From positions 625,001 through 689,000 of the forward strand of contig NZ_CP154874.1 in assembly GCF_041729615.1 (NCBI RefSeq): DNA of 64,000 nucleotides. Direction: 5' to 3'. Position 1 is the first letter of the stretch. Each line of letters starts with the position of its first letter. Position numbers and translations under genes: made by a program. This DNA is from Pseudomonas alcaligenes. Lineage in GTDB: Bacteria > Pseudomonadota > Gammaproteobacteria > Pseudomonadales > Pseudomonadaceae. This document shows, piece by piece, positions 7,572 to 17,693 of the stretch. The notes under the pieces were generated by a model. The model searched no databases. It was not told the DNA's origin and was given only the letters and a program-made list of their open reading frames with translations.

Positions 7572-9293
7572 TCAAGGGCCGGGCACTTCGCCCGGCCTTT
7601 TGTTTTGCGCGGCGAACGCCCGCTGCGCCTCGCGCAGGGTGGCGAAATGCAGCACCTGCGGCAGTGCCTGGATGCCGCGCGCCTCGCGCCAGCGCTGCCA
7701 CTCGGAACGGCGACCGGCCATCACCGGGGTCACCCCTCGCGCCGTCATCTCCTCCACCAACTCGCGCAGCACCAGCAACCCGGTGGCATCGACATCGGTC
7801 ACCGGCAGCATGTCCAGGACGAACCAGCGCAGCCCGGGCCCGGCCTGGTCCAGCGCCTGGCGCACCGCACGGCGGAAGAACTGGGCATTGAAGAACACCA
7901 GCGGCGCATTGAAGCGCAGCAGCAGGATGCCCGGCTCGCGCTCGCCGGCCGCATGCCGCTGCAGCGCATGGAAACCGCGCATGCCCTCCACCCTGCCCAG
8001 CTCCTCCACCAGCGGACGCGAAGTCGAGCGCACGAAGCGCAGCAACGCCAGCACCACCACCAGCAGGATCGCCTGGATCGCCCCGACCGCCACCACGCCG
8101 ACCGTGGCCAGCAGACACAGCGCCAGCTCGCCCCGGGAGATGCGATAGAGCTGGGCGAGGAAGCGCAGGTTGACCAGCGACAGGGCGCCGAACACCAGCA
8201 CCACGCCAAGCGCCGCCACCGGCACATAGGCCAGCGGTGCGGTGAAGAACAGCAGCACCAGGGCGATGGCCAGGGCCGCGATCACGCTGGTCAGCTGGCT
8301 GCGCCCACCACTGCTGTCGGCCACCGCCGTGCGCGAGTCGGCGCCACTGATGGCAAAGCCCTGGGAGAAGGACGAGGCCATGTTGGCCAGGCCCAGGGCG
8401 ACAAACTCGCGGTCGGTGTCGATGCTGTAGCGGCTCTTCTCGGCGAAGCTCTGCGCGGTCAGCATCATGCTGGAAAAGCTCACCAGGGCCAGGCCGGCGG
8501 CATCGGCCAGCAGGGTCGGCAACAATTGGGGAGAAAAGCTCGGCACATGCAGCGGCGGCAACCCGGCGGGGATCAGCCCTATGGTGGCCACACCCTGCGC
8601 CCCCAGGCCGAGCACCGCAGTGGCCACGGCGGCGAGGGTCATGGCGATCAGCGCCGCCGGCAACTTGGCCAGATAGCGCTTGGACAGGAGCATCGCCAGC
8701 ACGCTCAGGGCACTCAGGGTCAGGGTCGGCCCGTGCCAGTCGGCGTAACGGGTGAAGAACTCGGCAAGCCTCGGCACTATGCCGCTGGCCTGCTGGGTGA
8801 AGCCGGCGATCTTGCCGAGCTGGCCGAGCAGGATGCTCAGCGCCACGCCATTGAGGAAGCCGACCAGGATCGGCCGCGACAGGAACTCGGCCAGCGCCCC
8901 CAGGCGCATCAACCCGGCAGCGATGCAGAACAGCCCGGTGAAGAAGGTCAGGGTCAGCGACAGCGACAGGTAGAGCGCCTCATCCCCCGCCGCCAGCGGC
9001 GCCACGGCGGCGGCGAGCAGCGCGCAGGTCGCCGCATCCGGCCCGACCACCAGCTGGCGCGAAGTACCGAACAGGGCGTAGACCAACATCGGCAGGATGC
9101 AGGCATAGAGTCCGGTGACCGGATGAAAGCCCGCCAGCTCGGCATAAGCCACCGCCACCGGCAGGGCCACCGCGGCCACCGACAGCCCGGCGCGCAGGTC
9201 ATCCTTGAGATAGTCGCGGCGATACTGCAGCAGCGCAGCGAGGCCCGGCGCCACTCGCGCCAGGCGGGTATGGTGGCGATGCGACTGCGACAT
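7572..9293 (-). CDS. SulP family anion transporter with STAS domain
   Basis: A 573-residue inner-membrane transporter of the SulP/SLC26 family. LPVAVAYAELAGFHPVTGLYA near residue 50 is the family signature, followed by about a dozen hydrophobic segments to residue 430. The last 130 residues form a cytoplasmic STAS domain (WFVLDMLPVTDVDATGLLVL). Members carry sulfate, bicarbonate or dicarboxylates; the ion here is undetermined, and no carbonic anhydrase is fused or adjacent. GGGGAGG precedes ATG 9293. It converges on the SDR gene, sharing its terminator. Confidence 0.88.
   Translation of the reverse strand: MSQSHRHHTRLARVAPGLAALLQYRRDYLKDDLRAGLSVAAVALPVAVAYAELAGFHPVTGLYACILPMLVYALFGTSRQLVVGPDAATCALLAAAVAPLAAGDEALYLSLSLTLTFFTGLFCIAAGLMRLGALAEFLSRPILVGFLNGVALSILLGQLGKIAGFTQQASGIVPRLAEFFTRYADWHGPTLTLSALSVLAMLLSKRYLAKLPAALIAMTLAAVATAVLGLGAQGVATIGLIPAGLPPLHVPSFSPQLLPTLLADAAGLALVSFSSMMLTAQSFAEKSRYSIDTDREFVALGLANMASSFSQGFAISGADSRTAVADSSGGRSQLTSVIAALAIALVLLFFTAPLAYVPVAALGVVLVFGALSLVNLRFLAQLYRISRGELALCLLATVGVVAVGAIQAILLVVVLALLRFVRSTSRPLVEELGRVEGMRGFHALQRHAAGEREPGILLLRFNAPLVFFNAQFFRRAVRQALDQAGPGLRWFVLDMLPVTDVDATGLLVLRELVEEMTARGVTPVMAGRRSEWQRWREARGIQALPQVLHFATLREAQRAFAAQNKRPGEVPGP
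7574..7605. terminator. Terminator after the SDR gene, inside the sulP 3' end
   Basis: Stem GCCGGGC/GCCCGGC with a 5-base loop and a CTTTTGTTTT tail. It begins at the stop codon of the convergent SulP gene, so the hairpin is encoded within that gene's last codons. Confidence 0.7.
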
Positions 9294-9348
9294 GCGGCCT
9301 CCCCTGGCCGGCGGAATATGCCTGCAGCCTAGTCGCTCGGCGCGGCCC

Positions 9349-9996
9349 TCACCAATCCTTGAGCGCCTGCTCGGCGGCCTGGTTCAGCGGCTTGGCCAAC
9401 AGGCCAGTGGGGCTGAGGCTGACCGCGAACATCGCGCCGTCAGCGATCGGCAGGTAGGTGACCCGCGCGGCCTGCGGCTCGAACAGGAACAAGTCACGCT
9501 GGCCCAGGCGCAGCCAGCGCCACAGGTCGATGCCATAGGGGCTCTGCGCCAGCTGTACCTGGGCATGGCGGGCATTCTGCTGCTGCTCGATGGCGAGGAA
9601 GCGTCCGGACAGCTTCTCCAGCCGGTAGCCGGGCTCCAGGCCGATCAGCGCGGCCAGGCCCTTCCAGCCCAGCAGGCGGGCATCCAGCTGCCACAGATCG
9701 CCCTCCAGCAGCACCTCACGCTCCTCCCCGCCTTCCAGCAGGTTGACCCGGTAGCGCTGCGGGCCGTCGGCAACGAAGCTCAGGGTCACCAGCGGCTTGT
9801 CCTGCACCTGTGCGTCGTAGCTGCGCAGGTCGTAGGCGACCACGCCGACCAGCAGCGCCAGGGCGAGAAAGGCCAGGCCGACGGTGCCGCGCAGCCAGGC
9901 GAGGAACCAGTTGGGGGAGAACAGGATGCGGGCGGCGATGAACAGCGCCAGCAAGGCCAGCAGACCGGTGAACCAGGCCAGGCCGTCATGCTGCAT
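9349..9996 (-). CDS. Conserved membrane-anchored protein of unknown function
   Basis: A 215-residue protein with two adjacent hydrophobic segments at residues about 8-26 and 36-56, followed by a 150-residue soluble domain rich in beta-type sequence. It therefore looks like a hairpin-anchored inner-membrane protein with its main domain on one side. Nothing in it matches an enzyme motif I can name. AGGA precedes ATG 9996. It lies 55 bases upstream of nothing else on its strand except sulP, which follows it, so a shared transcript with sulP is possible. Confidence 0.7.
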   Translation of the reverse strand: MQHDGLAWFTGLLALLALFIAARILFSPNWFLAWLRGTVGLAFLALALLVGVVAYDLRSYDAQVQDKPLVTLSFVADGPQRYRVNLLEGGEEREVLLEGDLWQLDARLLGWKGLAALIGLEPGYRLEKLSGRFLAIEQQQNARHAQVQLAQSPYGIDLWRWLRLGQRDLFLFEPQAARVTYLPIADGAMFAVSLSPTGLLAKPLNQAAEQALKDW

Positions 9997-10096
9997 GGGA
10001 GCGATTCCTTCTGCGAATTTTTGCCGGCATTATGCGGAGCAGCCGCGCAGGGAACCAGCAACAGCCCCGCACAATTGAACCCACTTCGAGTTTTTT

Positions 10097-10873
10097 ATGC
10101 CCTTTCCCTTCGAGCTGGGTGTCGACCCGCTCACCCTGCTGATCCTCGCCCTCGTCGCCTTCACCGCCGGCTTCATCGATGCCATCGCCGGCGGCGGCGG
10201 CCTGCTGACCATCCCCGCCCTGCTCACCGCCGGCCTGCCGCCGCACCTGGTGCTCGGCACCAACAAGCTGTGCGCTACCTTCGGCTCGGCCACCGCCAGC
10301 TACACCTTCTACCGGCGCAAACTGTTCCACCCGCGCCAGTGGTGCAATGCGCTGCTCGCCACGGCTGTCGGCGCGGCCATCGGCGCCATCATCGCCCACT
10401 GGCTGCCGGCCGCCTGGCTCAACCAGATGCTGCCGGCCGTGGTGTTCGGCTGCGGCCTCTACCTGCTGTTCGGCAAGACGCCGGAAACCCATGGCCAGCA
10501 GGACGCCCCGGTGGCCCAAGGGCGACAGTGGCCGCAGGGTTTCGGCCTGGGCTTCTACGATGGCGTGGCCGGCCCCGGCACCGGCGCCTTCTGGACGGTC
10601 AGCACCCTGCTGCTCTACCCCATGGACCTGGTACGCGCCAGCGGCGTGGCGCGCAGCATGAACTTCGTCAGCAACGCCATGGCGCTGACGGTGTTCATCA
10701 TCGCCGGCCAGGTGGCCTGGTTGCTCGGCATCGCCATGGGCCTGGCGCTGATGGCCGGCGCCTTCCTCGGTGCACGCACGGCGATCCGTGGCGGCTCGAA
10801 GTTCATCCGCCCGGTGTTCATCCTGGTGGTACTGGCCCTGACCGCGCGCCTGGCCTGGCAGCACTGGTTCTGA
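10097..10873 (+). CDS. TSUP family (YfcA-type) membrane permease
   Basis: A 258-residue membrane protein of the TSUP/DUF81 family. The two diagnostic repeats are visible: AGFIDAIAGGGGLLTIPALL with LGTNKL in the N-terminal half, and GFYDGVAGPGTGAFW with SGVARSMNFVSNAMAL in the C-terminal half. About eight membrane segments are predicted by eye. The family exports or imports sulfur-containing anions such as sulfite, sulfoacetate or thiosulfate; the substrate here is unknown. It is followed after 14 bases by the broken VOC gene. Confidence 0.87.
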   Translation: MPFPFELGVDPLTLLILALVAFTAGFIDAIAGGGGLLTIPALLTAGLPPHLVLGTNKLCATFGSATASYTFYRRKLFHPRQWCNALLATAVGAAIGAIIAHWLPAAWLNQMLPAVVFGCGLYLLFGKTPETHGQQDAPVAQGRQWPQGFGLGFYDGVAGPGTGAFWTVSTLLLYPMDLVRASGVARSMNFVSNAMALTVFIIAGQVAWLLGIAMGLALMAGAFLGARTAIRGGSKFIRPVFILVVLALTARLAWQHWF

Positions 10874-10887
10874 CAGGGAGTTTCGCC

Positions 10888-11253
10888 ATGGGACTCGGCA
10901 ACAGCACTCCGATCCTGCGCATCTTCGACGAGGCCAAGGCCCGGGAGTTCTACCTGGACTACCTGGGGTTCCGGATCGACTGGGAGCACCGTTTCGCGCC
11001 CGGCATGCCGCTGTATCTGCAGGTGTCGCGCGTTGACTGCGTGCTGCACCTTTCCGAACACCACGGCGACGCCTAGCCCGGCGTGGCGATGCGCATCGGC
11101 ACGGACAACCTGGACGAACTGCACCGCGAGCTGGAGCAGAAGCACTACGGCTATGCGCACCCGGGAATCGAGGCCATGCCCTGGGGCGGCCGCGACATGA
11201 GCCTGCGCGATCCCTTCGGCAATCGCCTGACCTTCACCGACGCCGTCGGCTGA
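10888..11253 (+). pseudogene. VOC/glyoxalase-superfamily gene interrupted by a TAG codon
   Basis: Read through, the frame encodes 121 residues of a complete glyoxalase/bleomycin-resistance-like protein: STPILRIFDEAKAREFYLDY at the start, VLHLSEHHGDA in the middle, DPFGNRLTFTD at the end. Codon 63, at 11074-11076, is TAG. Relatives, as I recall them, usually have Ser-Pro-Gly here, and TCG to TAG is one base change. The ribosome site GGGAG and both halves are otherwise intact, with no frameshift, so the lesion is recent or a sequencing error. A 62-residue fragment would lack half of the metal site. Restart at the ATG at 11089 could only yield the C-terminal half. Confidence 0.85.
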
Positions 11254-11255
11254 GC

Positions 11256-12089
11256 TCAGCGCAGCAGCTCGGGCTCCGGCTGGCCGAGGCGGCGCGCCAC
11301 ATAAAGGTCGATCAGGTAGCGGGCGATCGAGCGCGACATCGGCAGCGGCGGCAGCCGGTCGATGGGGAACCAGCGCGCGTCCTCGATCTCGTCGGCCTGC
11401 GGCACTATCTCGCCACTGACGTACTCGGCATGGAAGCCGAGCATCAGCGAATGCGGGAAGGGCCAGCCCTGGCTGCCCAGGTACTGCAGGCGGCCGACCT
11501 CGATGCCGACCTCCTCGCGCACCTCGCGGACCACGCACTCCTCCGCCGACTCGCCGGGCTCGACGAAGCCGGCCAGGGTGCTGTAGACGCCGGAGACAAA
11601 GCGCGGTGAACGCGCCAGCAGCACTTCGTCGCCCCGGGTGACCAGCACGATCATGCTCGGCGAGATGCGCGCATAGCTGTCCAGGCCGCACTCGGGGCAG
11701 CGCAGGCAGCGCTCGCCCGGTACCAGGCGATTGCGGCTGCCACAGTGGCCGCAGAAACGGTGGTTGATATCCCAGTGGGCGACCTGTTCGGCGAAGGACA
11801 GCATGCGGAAGGTCGGATAATCGGCCTGCAGCATGAACTGGCGCAGGCCCTGCCAGAAGCCGCCGGGCAGCTCGACGGGCTGCTCGACCTGCAGCAGCCA
11901 CACCGGCTGGCCATCGAACTGGCCGAGCCCGTGCTCGGCGCTGATCGGCCAATCCTCGCGCTTGAGCCAGTCGCGCGGAAACAGCACGCCATTGGCATCG
12001 GCGAGAAAGCCCTGCGGGCCACGCACCAGGGCCCAGCCGCCGGCAGCGGCATTGTCCAGCGGTGGGGTGGTCTGCCAGCCAGCGGCCAT
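11256..12089 (-). CDS. nudC: NADH pyrophosphatase / NAD-cap hydrolase NudC
   Basis: A 277-residue NudC. Zinc-ribbon cysteines appear in CGHC and CLRCPEC (residues about 108-130), then the Nudix box [20 protein letters not shown], then [12 protein letters not shown], the NudC-specific motif (E. coli has SQPWPFPQS; here Gly replaces the first Pro). The enzyme cleaves NADH and removes NAD caps from RNA 5' ends. ATG 12089 overlaps the fimL stop codon by one base (TGATG), which indicates translational coupling; a longer frame upstream overlaps fimL heavily and was rejected. It ends two bases from the broken VOC gene. Confidence 0.93.
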   Translation of the reverse strand: MAAGWQTTPPLDNAAAGGWALVRGPQGFLADANGVLFPRDWLKREDWPISAEHGLGQFDGQPVWLLQVEQPVELPGGFWQGLRQFMLQADYPTFRMLSFAEQVAHWDINHRFCGHCGSRNRLVPGERCLRCPECGLDSYARISPSMIVLVTRGDEVLLARSPRFVSGVYSTLAGFVEPGESAEECVVREVREEVGIEVGRLQYLGSQGWPFPHSLMLGFHAEYVSGEIVPQADEIEDARWFPIDRLPPLPMSRSIARYLIDLYVARRLGQPEPELLR

Positions 12090-13759
12090 CAGGCGGCTAC
12101 CGGCAGGCCCAGGGCACGCACGCTCTCCTCGGCCAGGTCGAGCACGCTGGGCGTGGTTTCGGGGCGCAGCACGGCGCCACCTTCGAGGTAGTACTCCAGA
12201 CTGCTGAGCGCATCGGCCAGGGTCTCCAGCATCTGCTCGGAGGGCATCTGCCGGGCGTCGATCATCTGCGTCTGGATGTACTCGCCGCACAGGCCGATCA
12301 GCCTGGCCGCGCGCTCCTGACCAAGGAACCAGAGGCCGCCGCGTACCGCCTGCAGACTGACCGGCACGTTGGCCAGGTGCATGCGATCGCCGCTGGACTC
12401 CAGATAGGAGGTGATGGCGCGCTTGGCCAGCGCCAGTCCACCCTGGGCCTCGCCGACCACCACGATGCGCGCCTCGGCCAGCTGGTGGGCGGCGAAGGCC
12501 TCACCTTCGTCGCCCGGCTGCGCCGGCGCCGGGCGCTGGTTGCGCTGCTCGCCGCGCTCCAGACTGGCCACCATGCTTTCCACATAGAGCACGGCCTCGG
12601 CCAGCTTGTGCAGATCGGCGCTGGCGGCCGGACTGTGCTCGCCCCAGGCGCCGACCACCGCCAGCTGCACCTGCAGGGCATTGGCCGCCGAACTGAGGCC
12701 GACCATACCCAGGGTCTTGGCCAGCTTGCCCAGCTGTGCATGCAGGGTGCCGAAGCTCTCCGGCTGCGCTGTGCCGCGCTCGATCAGGTCGAGCATGTCC
12801 TTGACCCCCGCCAGCTCTTCACGAATGGCGGTGGACAACGAGCGCATCACGCCCTGACCGGGACCGGACAGACGCTGGTACTCCTCGTCGAGCAGATGAT
12901 CGGTGAACGGCAGCGGGGTCAGGCCGAACACCTCGCGCACGGCGCTGGCCTGCGGGCCGCGGCTGTCGGCCAGGGCCACCAGATAGAGCAACTCCTTGAG
13001 CAGGCTGCGCGGCGCCTCATAGCTGCCGTTGCTGACCAGGGCCTGCTTGATCTCGCGATCCAGGCGGGAGAACAGCTGCTTGCGCGACTTGCGCGGCAGC
13101 AGCTGGCCATCGAGCTGAGACTCGACGGCGGCGGCGCCGACCCAGCACAGGCGTCCGGCCGGCTTGTCGGCGAATAGCCCATCGAGGCGCACCAGGGCAC
13201 GCAGCATCAGCTTGAGCCCGGCCTGCGGGTTGTCCTCACGGATGAAGCCGAGCAGGCCGACCTGGTACATCTGGCGCAGGCGCCGGCTGTCCTCGGCACT
13301 GGCGCTGGTCGCCGCCACGGCTGGACGCGCCTGATCCAGGCGTACGCTGAAGAAGAAACTTTCCGGCAGCGGCGGCTGGGCACCGGCCTGGCGCAGCTCG
13401 TTGATCGCCGGCAGCAGCAGCTCGGGCATTTCCAGGCGGTGGGCGTCGACGTTCTCCAAGTAGCGGCGCAGAACGTACAAGGCATTGCTCAGGGCGGCCA
13501 GCTGGCCGTCGCGTTCCTCGCCGGCACCGACGGGGATGTCGGTGGCCTGCTGCAGCACTTCCTGGGCCAGCAGTTCGGCCCCGGCCAGCTCGATCAGGTT
13601 GAGGGTGCCGCGTACCTGCTGCAGGTTCTCCACGGCCTGCTGCAGCAGGCTGCCGTTGCTGCGTTCGGCGATGAACTGCTCGAGACTCTGCTCGGTCTCT
13701 TCCATGGTGGTGAACAGTTCGTCACGCACCAGGCTCAGGGATGTCGCGCCAGTGACCAT
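12089..13759 (-). CDS. fimL: FimL, type IV pili / cAMP regulator
   Basis: A 556-residue helical protein resembling the N-terminal Hpt-like part of ChpA/PilL-type histidine kinases, as P. aeruginosa FimL does. The start, with repeated helical segments such as [20 protein letters not shown], and the position just upstream of nudC both match FimL. In P. aeruginosa FimL links the pilus chemosensory system to adenylate cyclase CyaB and is needed for twitching. No phosphorylatable His motif of the HxxKG type is visible, which agrees with FimL being a degenerate Hpt scaffold. ATG 13759. Confidence 0.87.
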   Translation of the reverse strand: MVTGATSLSLVRDELFTTMEETEQSLEQFIAERSNGSLLQQAVENLQQVRGTLNLIELAGAELLAQEVLQQATDIPVGAGEERDGQLAALSNALYVLRRYLENVDAHRLEMPELLLPAINELRQAGAQPPLPESFFFSVRLDQARPAVAATSASAEDSRRLRQMYQVGLLGFIREDNPQAGLKLMLRALVRLDGLFADKPAGRLCWVGAAAVESQLDGQLLPRKSRKQLFSRLDREIKQALVSNGSYEAPRSLLKELLYLVALADSRGPQASAVREVFGLTPLPFTDHLLDEEYQRLSGPGQGVMRSLSTAIREELAGVKDMLDLIERGTAQPESFGTLHAQLGKLAKTLGMVGLSSAANALQVQLAVVGAWGEHSPAASADLHKLAEAVLYVESMVASLERGEQRNQRPAPAQPGDEGEAFAAHQLAEARIVVVGEAQGGLALAKRAITSYLESSGDRMHLANVPVSLQAVRGGLWFLGQERAARLIGLCGEYIQTQMIDARQMPSEQMLETLADALSSLEYYLEGGAVLRPETTPSVLDLAEESVRALGLPVAA

Positions 13760-13787
13760 GGGTCTGCTGATCCTCTCTTGGCTGGTG

Positions 13788-14609
13788 TCAGTCGGCGAAT
13801 TCGGGCTTCTGCTTGCTCATGTGCGCGGCCATGGCCACGCGCAGGTCGGCAGACTGCAACATGGCGCCGTTCCAGTTGGCCACGTACTCCAGGCCGTCGT
13901 CGACGCGATGGTCGCGCATGTAGCGGATCATGTGCTTGGTGCCGCGGATGGCGATCGGCGACTTGGCGGCGATCTCGCGGGCGATGTCGAACACGCCGGC
14001 CAGCAGCTCTTCCTGGCTGGCGAAGGTACGGTTGACCAGGTTGATGCGCTGCGCCTCGGCGCCGTCGATGGTGCGCCCGGTGTAGGCCAGCTCGCGCATC
14101 ATGCCGTCACCGATGATGCGCGGCAGACGCTGCAGGGTGCCGACGTCGGCGGCCATGCCCATGTCGATCTCCTTGATGGAGAACTGCGCGCCCACAGTGG
14201 AGTAGCGCATGTCGCAGGCCGAGATCAGGTCGATGGCGCCGCCCAGGCAGTAACCCTGGATGGCGGCAAGCACCGGCTTGCGGCAATTGTCGACGGCATT
14301 GAAGGAGGCCTGCAGCTGGAGGATCTTGCGCCGCAGGGCCTCGGCGTTGCGTCCGACATCCTTGCTCAGCGCGCTGCCGGCCTGGGCCAGAAGCATCAGG
14401 TCGATGCCCGAGGAAAAGTGCTTGCCGGCGCCGGACAGCACCACCACGCGCACTTCATCGGTGTCGTCGATCCAGCGGAAGACGTCGATTATCTCGTTCC
14501 AGAAGTCCGCGTTCATCGCGTTCACTTTTTCCGGACGGTTGATCTGCACATGGGCGATCTTGTCCTGCAGTTCGACGCGGAAGGCTTTGTAATCGGACAC
14601 GCAGATCAT
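13788..14609 (-). CDS. Enoyl-CoA hydratase/isomerase family, dienoyl-CoA isomerase-like
   Basis: A 273-residue crotonase-fold protein. The segment SIKEIDMGMAADVGTLQRLP near residue 165 closely resembles mammalian ECH1, the delta3,5-delta2,4-dienoyl-CoA isomerase, including its two acidic catalytic residues (Glu in KEID, Asp in AADVG). SGAGKHFSSGIDL and QGYCLGGAIDL form the oxyanion-hole regions. It should help beta-oxidation of unsaturated fatty acids with odd-numbered double bonds. Two starts are possible: ATG 14609 (used here) and GTG 14600, which has GAGG at a better nine-base distance. It is divergent from nhaB. Confidence 0.85.
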   Translation of the reverse strand: MICVSDYKAFRVELQDKIAHVQINRPEKVNAMNADFWNEIIDVFRWIDDTDEVRVVVLSGAGKHFSSGIDLMLLAQAGSALSKDVGRNAEALRRKILQLQASFNAVDNCRKPVLAAIQGYCLGGAIDLISACDMRYSTVGAQFSIKEIDMGMAADVGTLQRLPRIIGDGMMRELAYTGRTIDGAEAQRINLVNRTFASQEELLAGVFDIAREIAAKSPIAIRGTKHMIRYMRDHRVDDGLEYVANWNGAMLQSADLRVAMAAHMSKQKPEFAD

Positions 14610-14823
14610 CCTCGGCACAGGGCGCGCCGAGGCGCGCTTATAGATGTATTGTTTTGCAAGCAATCGGCCCACTATAACAAGCACGTCATAAATGTCGATG
14701 CCGGCCACTGTGACCTGGGACACGCTAGCAAAGCTAAGAAGAATTCTGACTATATACGATAAATACTTGATCTTTTTAGAGCTGGGCCGGAACGCTCGGT
14801 CTTGAAAATGGGGGGATTCACCG
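14610..14823. promoter_or_regulatory. Divergent regulatory region of the isomerase and nhaB
   Basis: A 214-base gap that is markedly AT-richer than its surroundings near 14720-14785. It holds several -10-like sequences on each strand (for example TATAGT on the minus strand and ATACGATAAAT on the plus strand), but no unambiguous -35/-10 pair. The nhaB ribosome site GGGGGGA lies at 14811-14817. Confidence 0.35.
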
Positions 14824-16326
14824 ATGCAGCGCTCACTGACCCACGCTTTCGTGGACAACTTCCTGGGTAACTCGCCGTACTGGTACAAGCTGTCGATCAT
14901 CCTCTTCCTGATCGCCAACCCCATGGTCCTGTGGAGCCTGGGACCGGTGGTCACCGGCTGGCTGCTGGTGGGCGAGTTCATCTTCACCCTGGCCATGGCA
15001 CTCAAGTGCTACCCGCTGCAACCCGGCGGCCTGCTGGTACTGCAGGCCATCCTGCTGCAGCTGACCAGCCCGCAGGCCCTGTACAAGGAGCTGGTACACA
15101 ACTTCCCGGTGATCCTGCTGCTGATGTTCATGGTCGCCGGCATCTACTTCATGAAAGGCCTGCTGCTGTTCCTGTTCTCCCGCCTGCTCCTCGGGGTGCG
15201 CTCCAAGCCCCTGCTGGCCTTGCTGTTCTGCCTGTTCTCGGCCTTCCTCTCGGCCTTCCTCGACGCCCTGACGGTGACCGCGGTGATCATCAGCGTCGGC
15301 GTCGGCTTCTTCTCCGTCTACCACCGGGTCGCCTCGGGCAAGAACCCGCGCGACGAGGTCGGGGTAAGCAGCGACCATGAAGTGGTGGAACTGCATCGCG
15401 AGGATCTGGAGCAGTTCCGCGCCTTCCTGCGCAGCCTGCTGATGCACGGTGCCGTGGGCACCGCCCTGGGCGGCGTGTGCACCCTGGTGGGAGAGCCGCA
15501 GAACCTGTTGATCGGCCACGAGGTGGGCTGGAATTTCGGCCAGTTCTTCCTCGAAGTGGCGCCGGTGTCATTGCCGGTCTTGGCCGCCGGCCTGACCACC
15601 TGCGTGCTGCTGGAGAAGCTGCGCTGGTTCGGCTACGGCGCCCTCCTGCCGGTTGCCGTGCGCCAGGTGCTGGCCGAGCACGCCCGCGAGGACGACGCCC
15701 ACCGTACCCAGGCACAGCGCGCGGCACTGGTGGTGCAGGGGCTGGCGGCGCTGATCCTGATCCTCGGCCTGGCCTTCCATGTCGCCGAGGTCGGCCTGAT
15801 CGGCCTGCTGGTCATCGTGCTGATCACCGCGTTTTCCGGCATCACCGACGAACACCAGATCGGCCGCGCCTTCCAGGACGCCCTGCCGTTCACCGCGCTG
15901 CTGGTGGTGTTCTTCGCCGTGGTCGCGGTGATCCACGACCAACAGCTGTTCAGCCCGATCATCCAGTGGGTGCTGGCGCTGCCGACCGAACAGCAGCCGG
16001 GCATGCTGTTCATTGCCAACGGCCTGCTCTCGGCCATCAGTGACAATGTGTTCGTCGCTACCATCTACATCACCGAGGTCAAGCAGGCCTTCCTCGACGG
16101 CAAGATGAGCCGCGAGCACTTCGACGTGCTGGCGGTGGCGATCAACACCGGCACCAACCTGCCCAGCGTGGCCACGCCCAACGGCCAGGCAGCCTTCCTG
16201 TTCCTGCTCACCTCGGCCATCGCGCCGCTGGTACGTCTGTCCTACGGGCGCATGGTGTGGATGGCGCTGCCCTACACGGTGGTCATGGGCGGCCTGGGCT
16301 GGTGGGCGGTCAGTCACTGGCTGTGA
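14824..16326 (+). CDS. nhaB: Na+/H+ antiporter NhaB
   Basis: A 500-residue inner-membrane antiporter of the usual NhaB length, with about twelve hydrophobic segments. [21 protein letters not shown] and [19 protein letters not shown] hold the membrane acidic residues expected to bind sodium, and [20 protein letters not shown] is an NhaB-typical segment near the end. NhaB expels Na+ in exchange for protons and supports growth in salt or at alkaline pH. The stop overlaps the convergent ldcB by 17 bases. Confidence 0.93.
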   Translation: MQRSLTHAFVDNFLGNSPYWYKLSIILFLIANPMVLWSLGPVVTGWLLVGEFIFTLAMALKCYPLQPGGLLVLQAILLQLTSPQALYKELVHNFPVILLLMFMVAGIYFMKGLLLFLFSRLLLGVRSKPLLALLFCLFSAFLSAFLDALTVTAVIISVGVGFFSVYHRVASGKNPRDEVGVSSDHEVVELHREDLEQFRAFLRSLLMHGAVGTALGGVCTLVGEPQNLLIGHEVGWNFGQFFLEVAPVSLPVLAAGLTTCVLLEKLRWFGYGALLPVAVRQVLAEHAREDDAHRTQAQRAALVVQGLAALILILGLAFHVAEVGLIGLLVIVLITAFSGITDEHQIGRAFQDALPFTALLVVFFAVVAVIHDQQLFSPIIQWVLALPTEQQPGMLFIANGLLSAISDNVFVATIYITEVKQAFLDGKMSREHFDVLAVAINTGTNLPSVATPNGQAAFLFLLTSAIAPLVRLSYGRMVWMALPYTVVMGGLGWWAVSHWL

Positions 16327-17653
16327 CGGACTGCAGCCGGTTGCGCCACTGCCGCCAGGTGTAGAACGGGATGCCCACCACCATCACCAGGAAGCCCCAG
16401 AACACCGCCTGCTCGCCCGTGCCGTAGAGCGCCCAGACCGAGTAGACGAAGGCGCAGCTGCCGACCAGCAGCTGCCGACCACGCTCCCGTGCGCTGAAAC
16501 CATCGGGCTTGGTCGCCAGCAGGTGCAGCAGCGCCGCAGCACACAGCACATAGGGCACCACCCCGGCCATGGTGCCGAGCAGGATGATCACGTTGAACAC
16601 CTCGACCAGCTCGCCCTGGCCATTGACCAGCACCAGCAGGGTCACCAGCACCCCCGAGATGAGCATGCCGTGGGCCGGCACGCCGCGCCGGCTGGTCCTG
16701 GCCAGGATCGCCGGGAACAGGCCGTCGCGCGCCGGCGCCATGGGGATCTGCCCCTGCAGCAGGACCCAGCCGTTGAGCGCGCCCAGGCAGGCGATCACCG
16801 CGCCGCCGGCGATGAAGTAGTAGCCCCAGTCGCCCAGCATCACCCGCGCGGCATCGGCGAAGGGCGCGCTGGAGTGGGCCAATACATCGGGCGGCAGGAT
16901 GCCTTGCACCGCCGTATTGGAGAGGATGTACACCACCGCCGCCACCAGGGTGCCGAACAGGGTGGCGCGCGGAATGATGCGGCGCGGATCGCGCACGTGC
17001 TCGGCCGGCACGGTGGCCGACTCCAGACCGATGAAAGACCACAGGGTGAGCGCCGCCGTGGTGGCGATGGCCTGCACATAGCCGCCGCCCGGCAGCGCGG
17101 TCGGCTCGGGAATGTTCAGGTGGCCCGGATTGAAATAGAACCAGCCGAGCAGGCCAACCAGCAGCAGCGGCACCAGCTTGAGCAGGGTGAGGATGTTCTG
17201 CGCCACGGCGAAGGAGCGGATGCCGCGCAGGTTGATCAGGGTGCACAACCAGATCGCACCGATGGCGGTGCCGACCATCAGCAGCGGGTCGCGCAGCACC
17301 GGCAGGAACACCTGCAGGTAGCCGACCAGGGTCACCGAGATCGCCGCATTGCCGATCCAGGCGGCCATCCAGTAGATCCAGGCGCACAGGTAGCCGGCGA
17401 AGCTGCCGAAGGCATCGCGGGTATAGGCATAGGGCCCGCCGGCGGCCGGGTCGAAACGCGCCAGGCGGGCGAAGCACAGCGCCAGCAACACCGCACCGGT
17501 GCTCGACACCAGCCAGCCGACCAGGCTCAGGCCGCCGTAGGGACTCAGGCTGGCGGGCAGCAGGAACACCCCCGAGCCCACCATGTTGCCGATCACCAGG
17601 GCGCTGCAGGTCCAGAACCCCATCTCGCCCTTGCCGCTCTGCTCCTGAGCCAT
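16310..17653 (-). CDS. ldcB: APC-family antiporter, lysine/cadaverine type (LdcB)
   Basis: A 447-residue amino acid/polyamine antiporter with twelve likely membrane segments. [15 protein letters not shown] at the start is the substrate-binding unwound helix of the AdiC/CadB group, and [16 protein letters not shown] corresponds to the aromatic gate region. It lies 40 bases downstream of the lysine decarboxylase gene on the same strand; in P. aeruginosa the equivalent pair is ldcAB, used for lysine breakdown via cadaverine. ATG 17653 has GGGGGAA before it. Exchange of lysine for cadaverine is inferred from context. Confidence 0.83.
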   Translation of the reverse strand: MAQEQSGKGEMGFWTCSALVIGNMVGSGVFLLPASLSPYGGLSLVGWLVSSTGAVLLALCFARLARFDPAAGGPYAYTRDAFGSFAGYLCAWIYWMAAWIGNAAISVTLVGYLQVFLPVLRDPLLMVGTAIGAIWLCTLINLRGIRSFAVAQNILTLLKLVPLLLVGLLGWFYFNPGHLNIPEPTALPGGGYVQAIATTAALTLWSFIGLESATVPAEHVRDPRRIIPRATLFGTLVAAVVYILSNTAVQGILPPDVLAHSSAPFADAARVMLGDWGYYFIAGGAVIACLGALNGWVLLQGQIPMAPARDGLFPAILARTSRRGVPAHGMLISGVLVTLLVLVNGQGELVEVFNVIILLGTMAGVVPYVLCAAALLHLLATKPDGFSARERGRQLLVGSCAFVYSVWALYGTGEQAVFWGFLVMVVGIPFYTWRQWRNRLQSVTASD

Positions 17654-17693
17654 GTTTCCCCCGGATTGCACAGGCCCGGTCACCTGACCGGCG

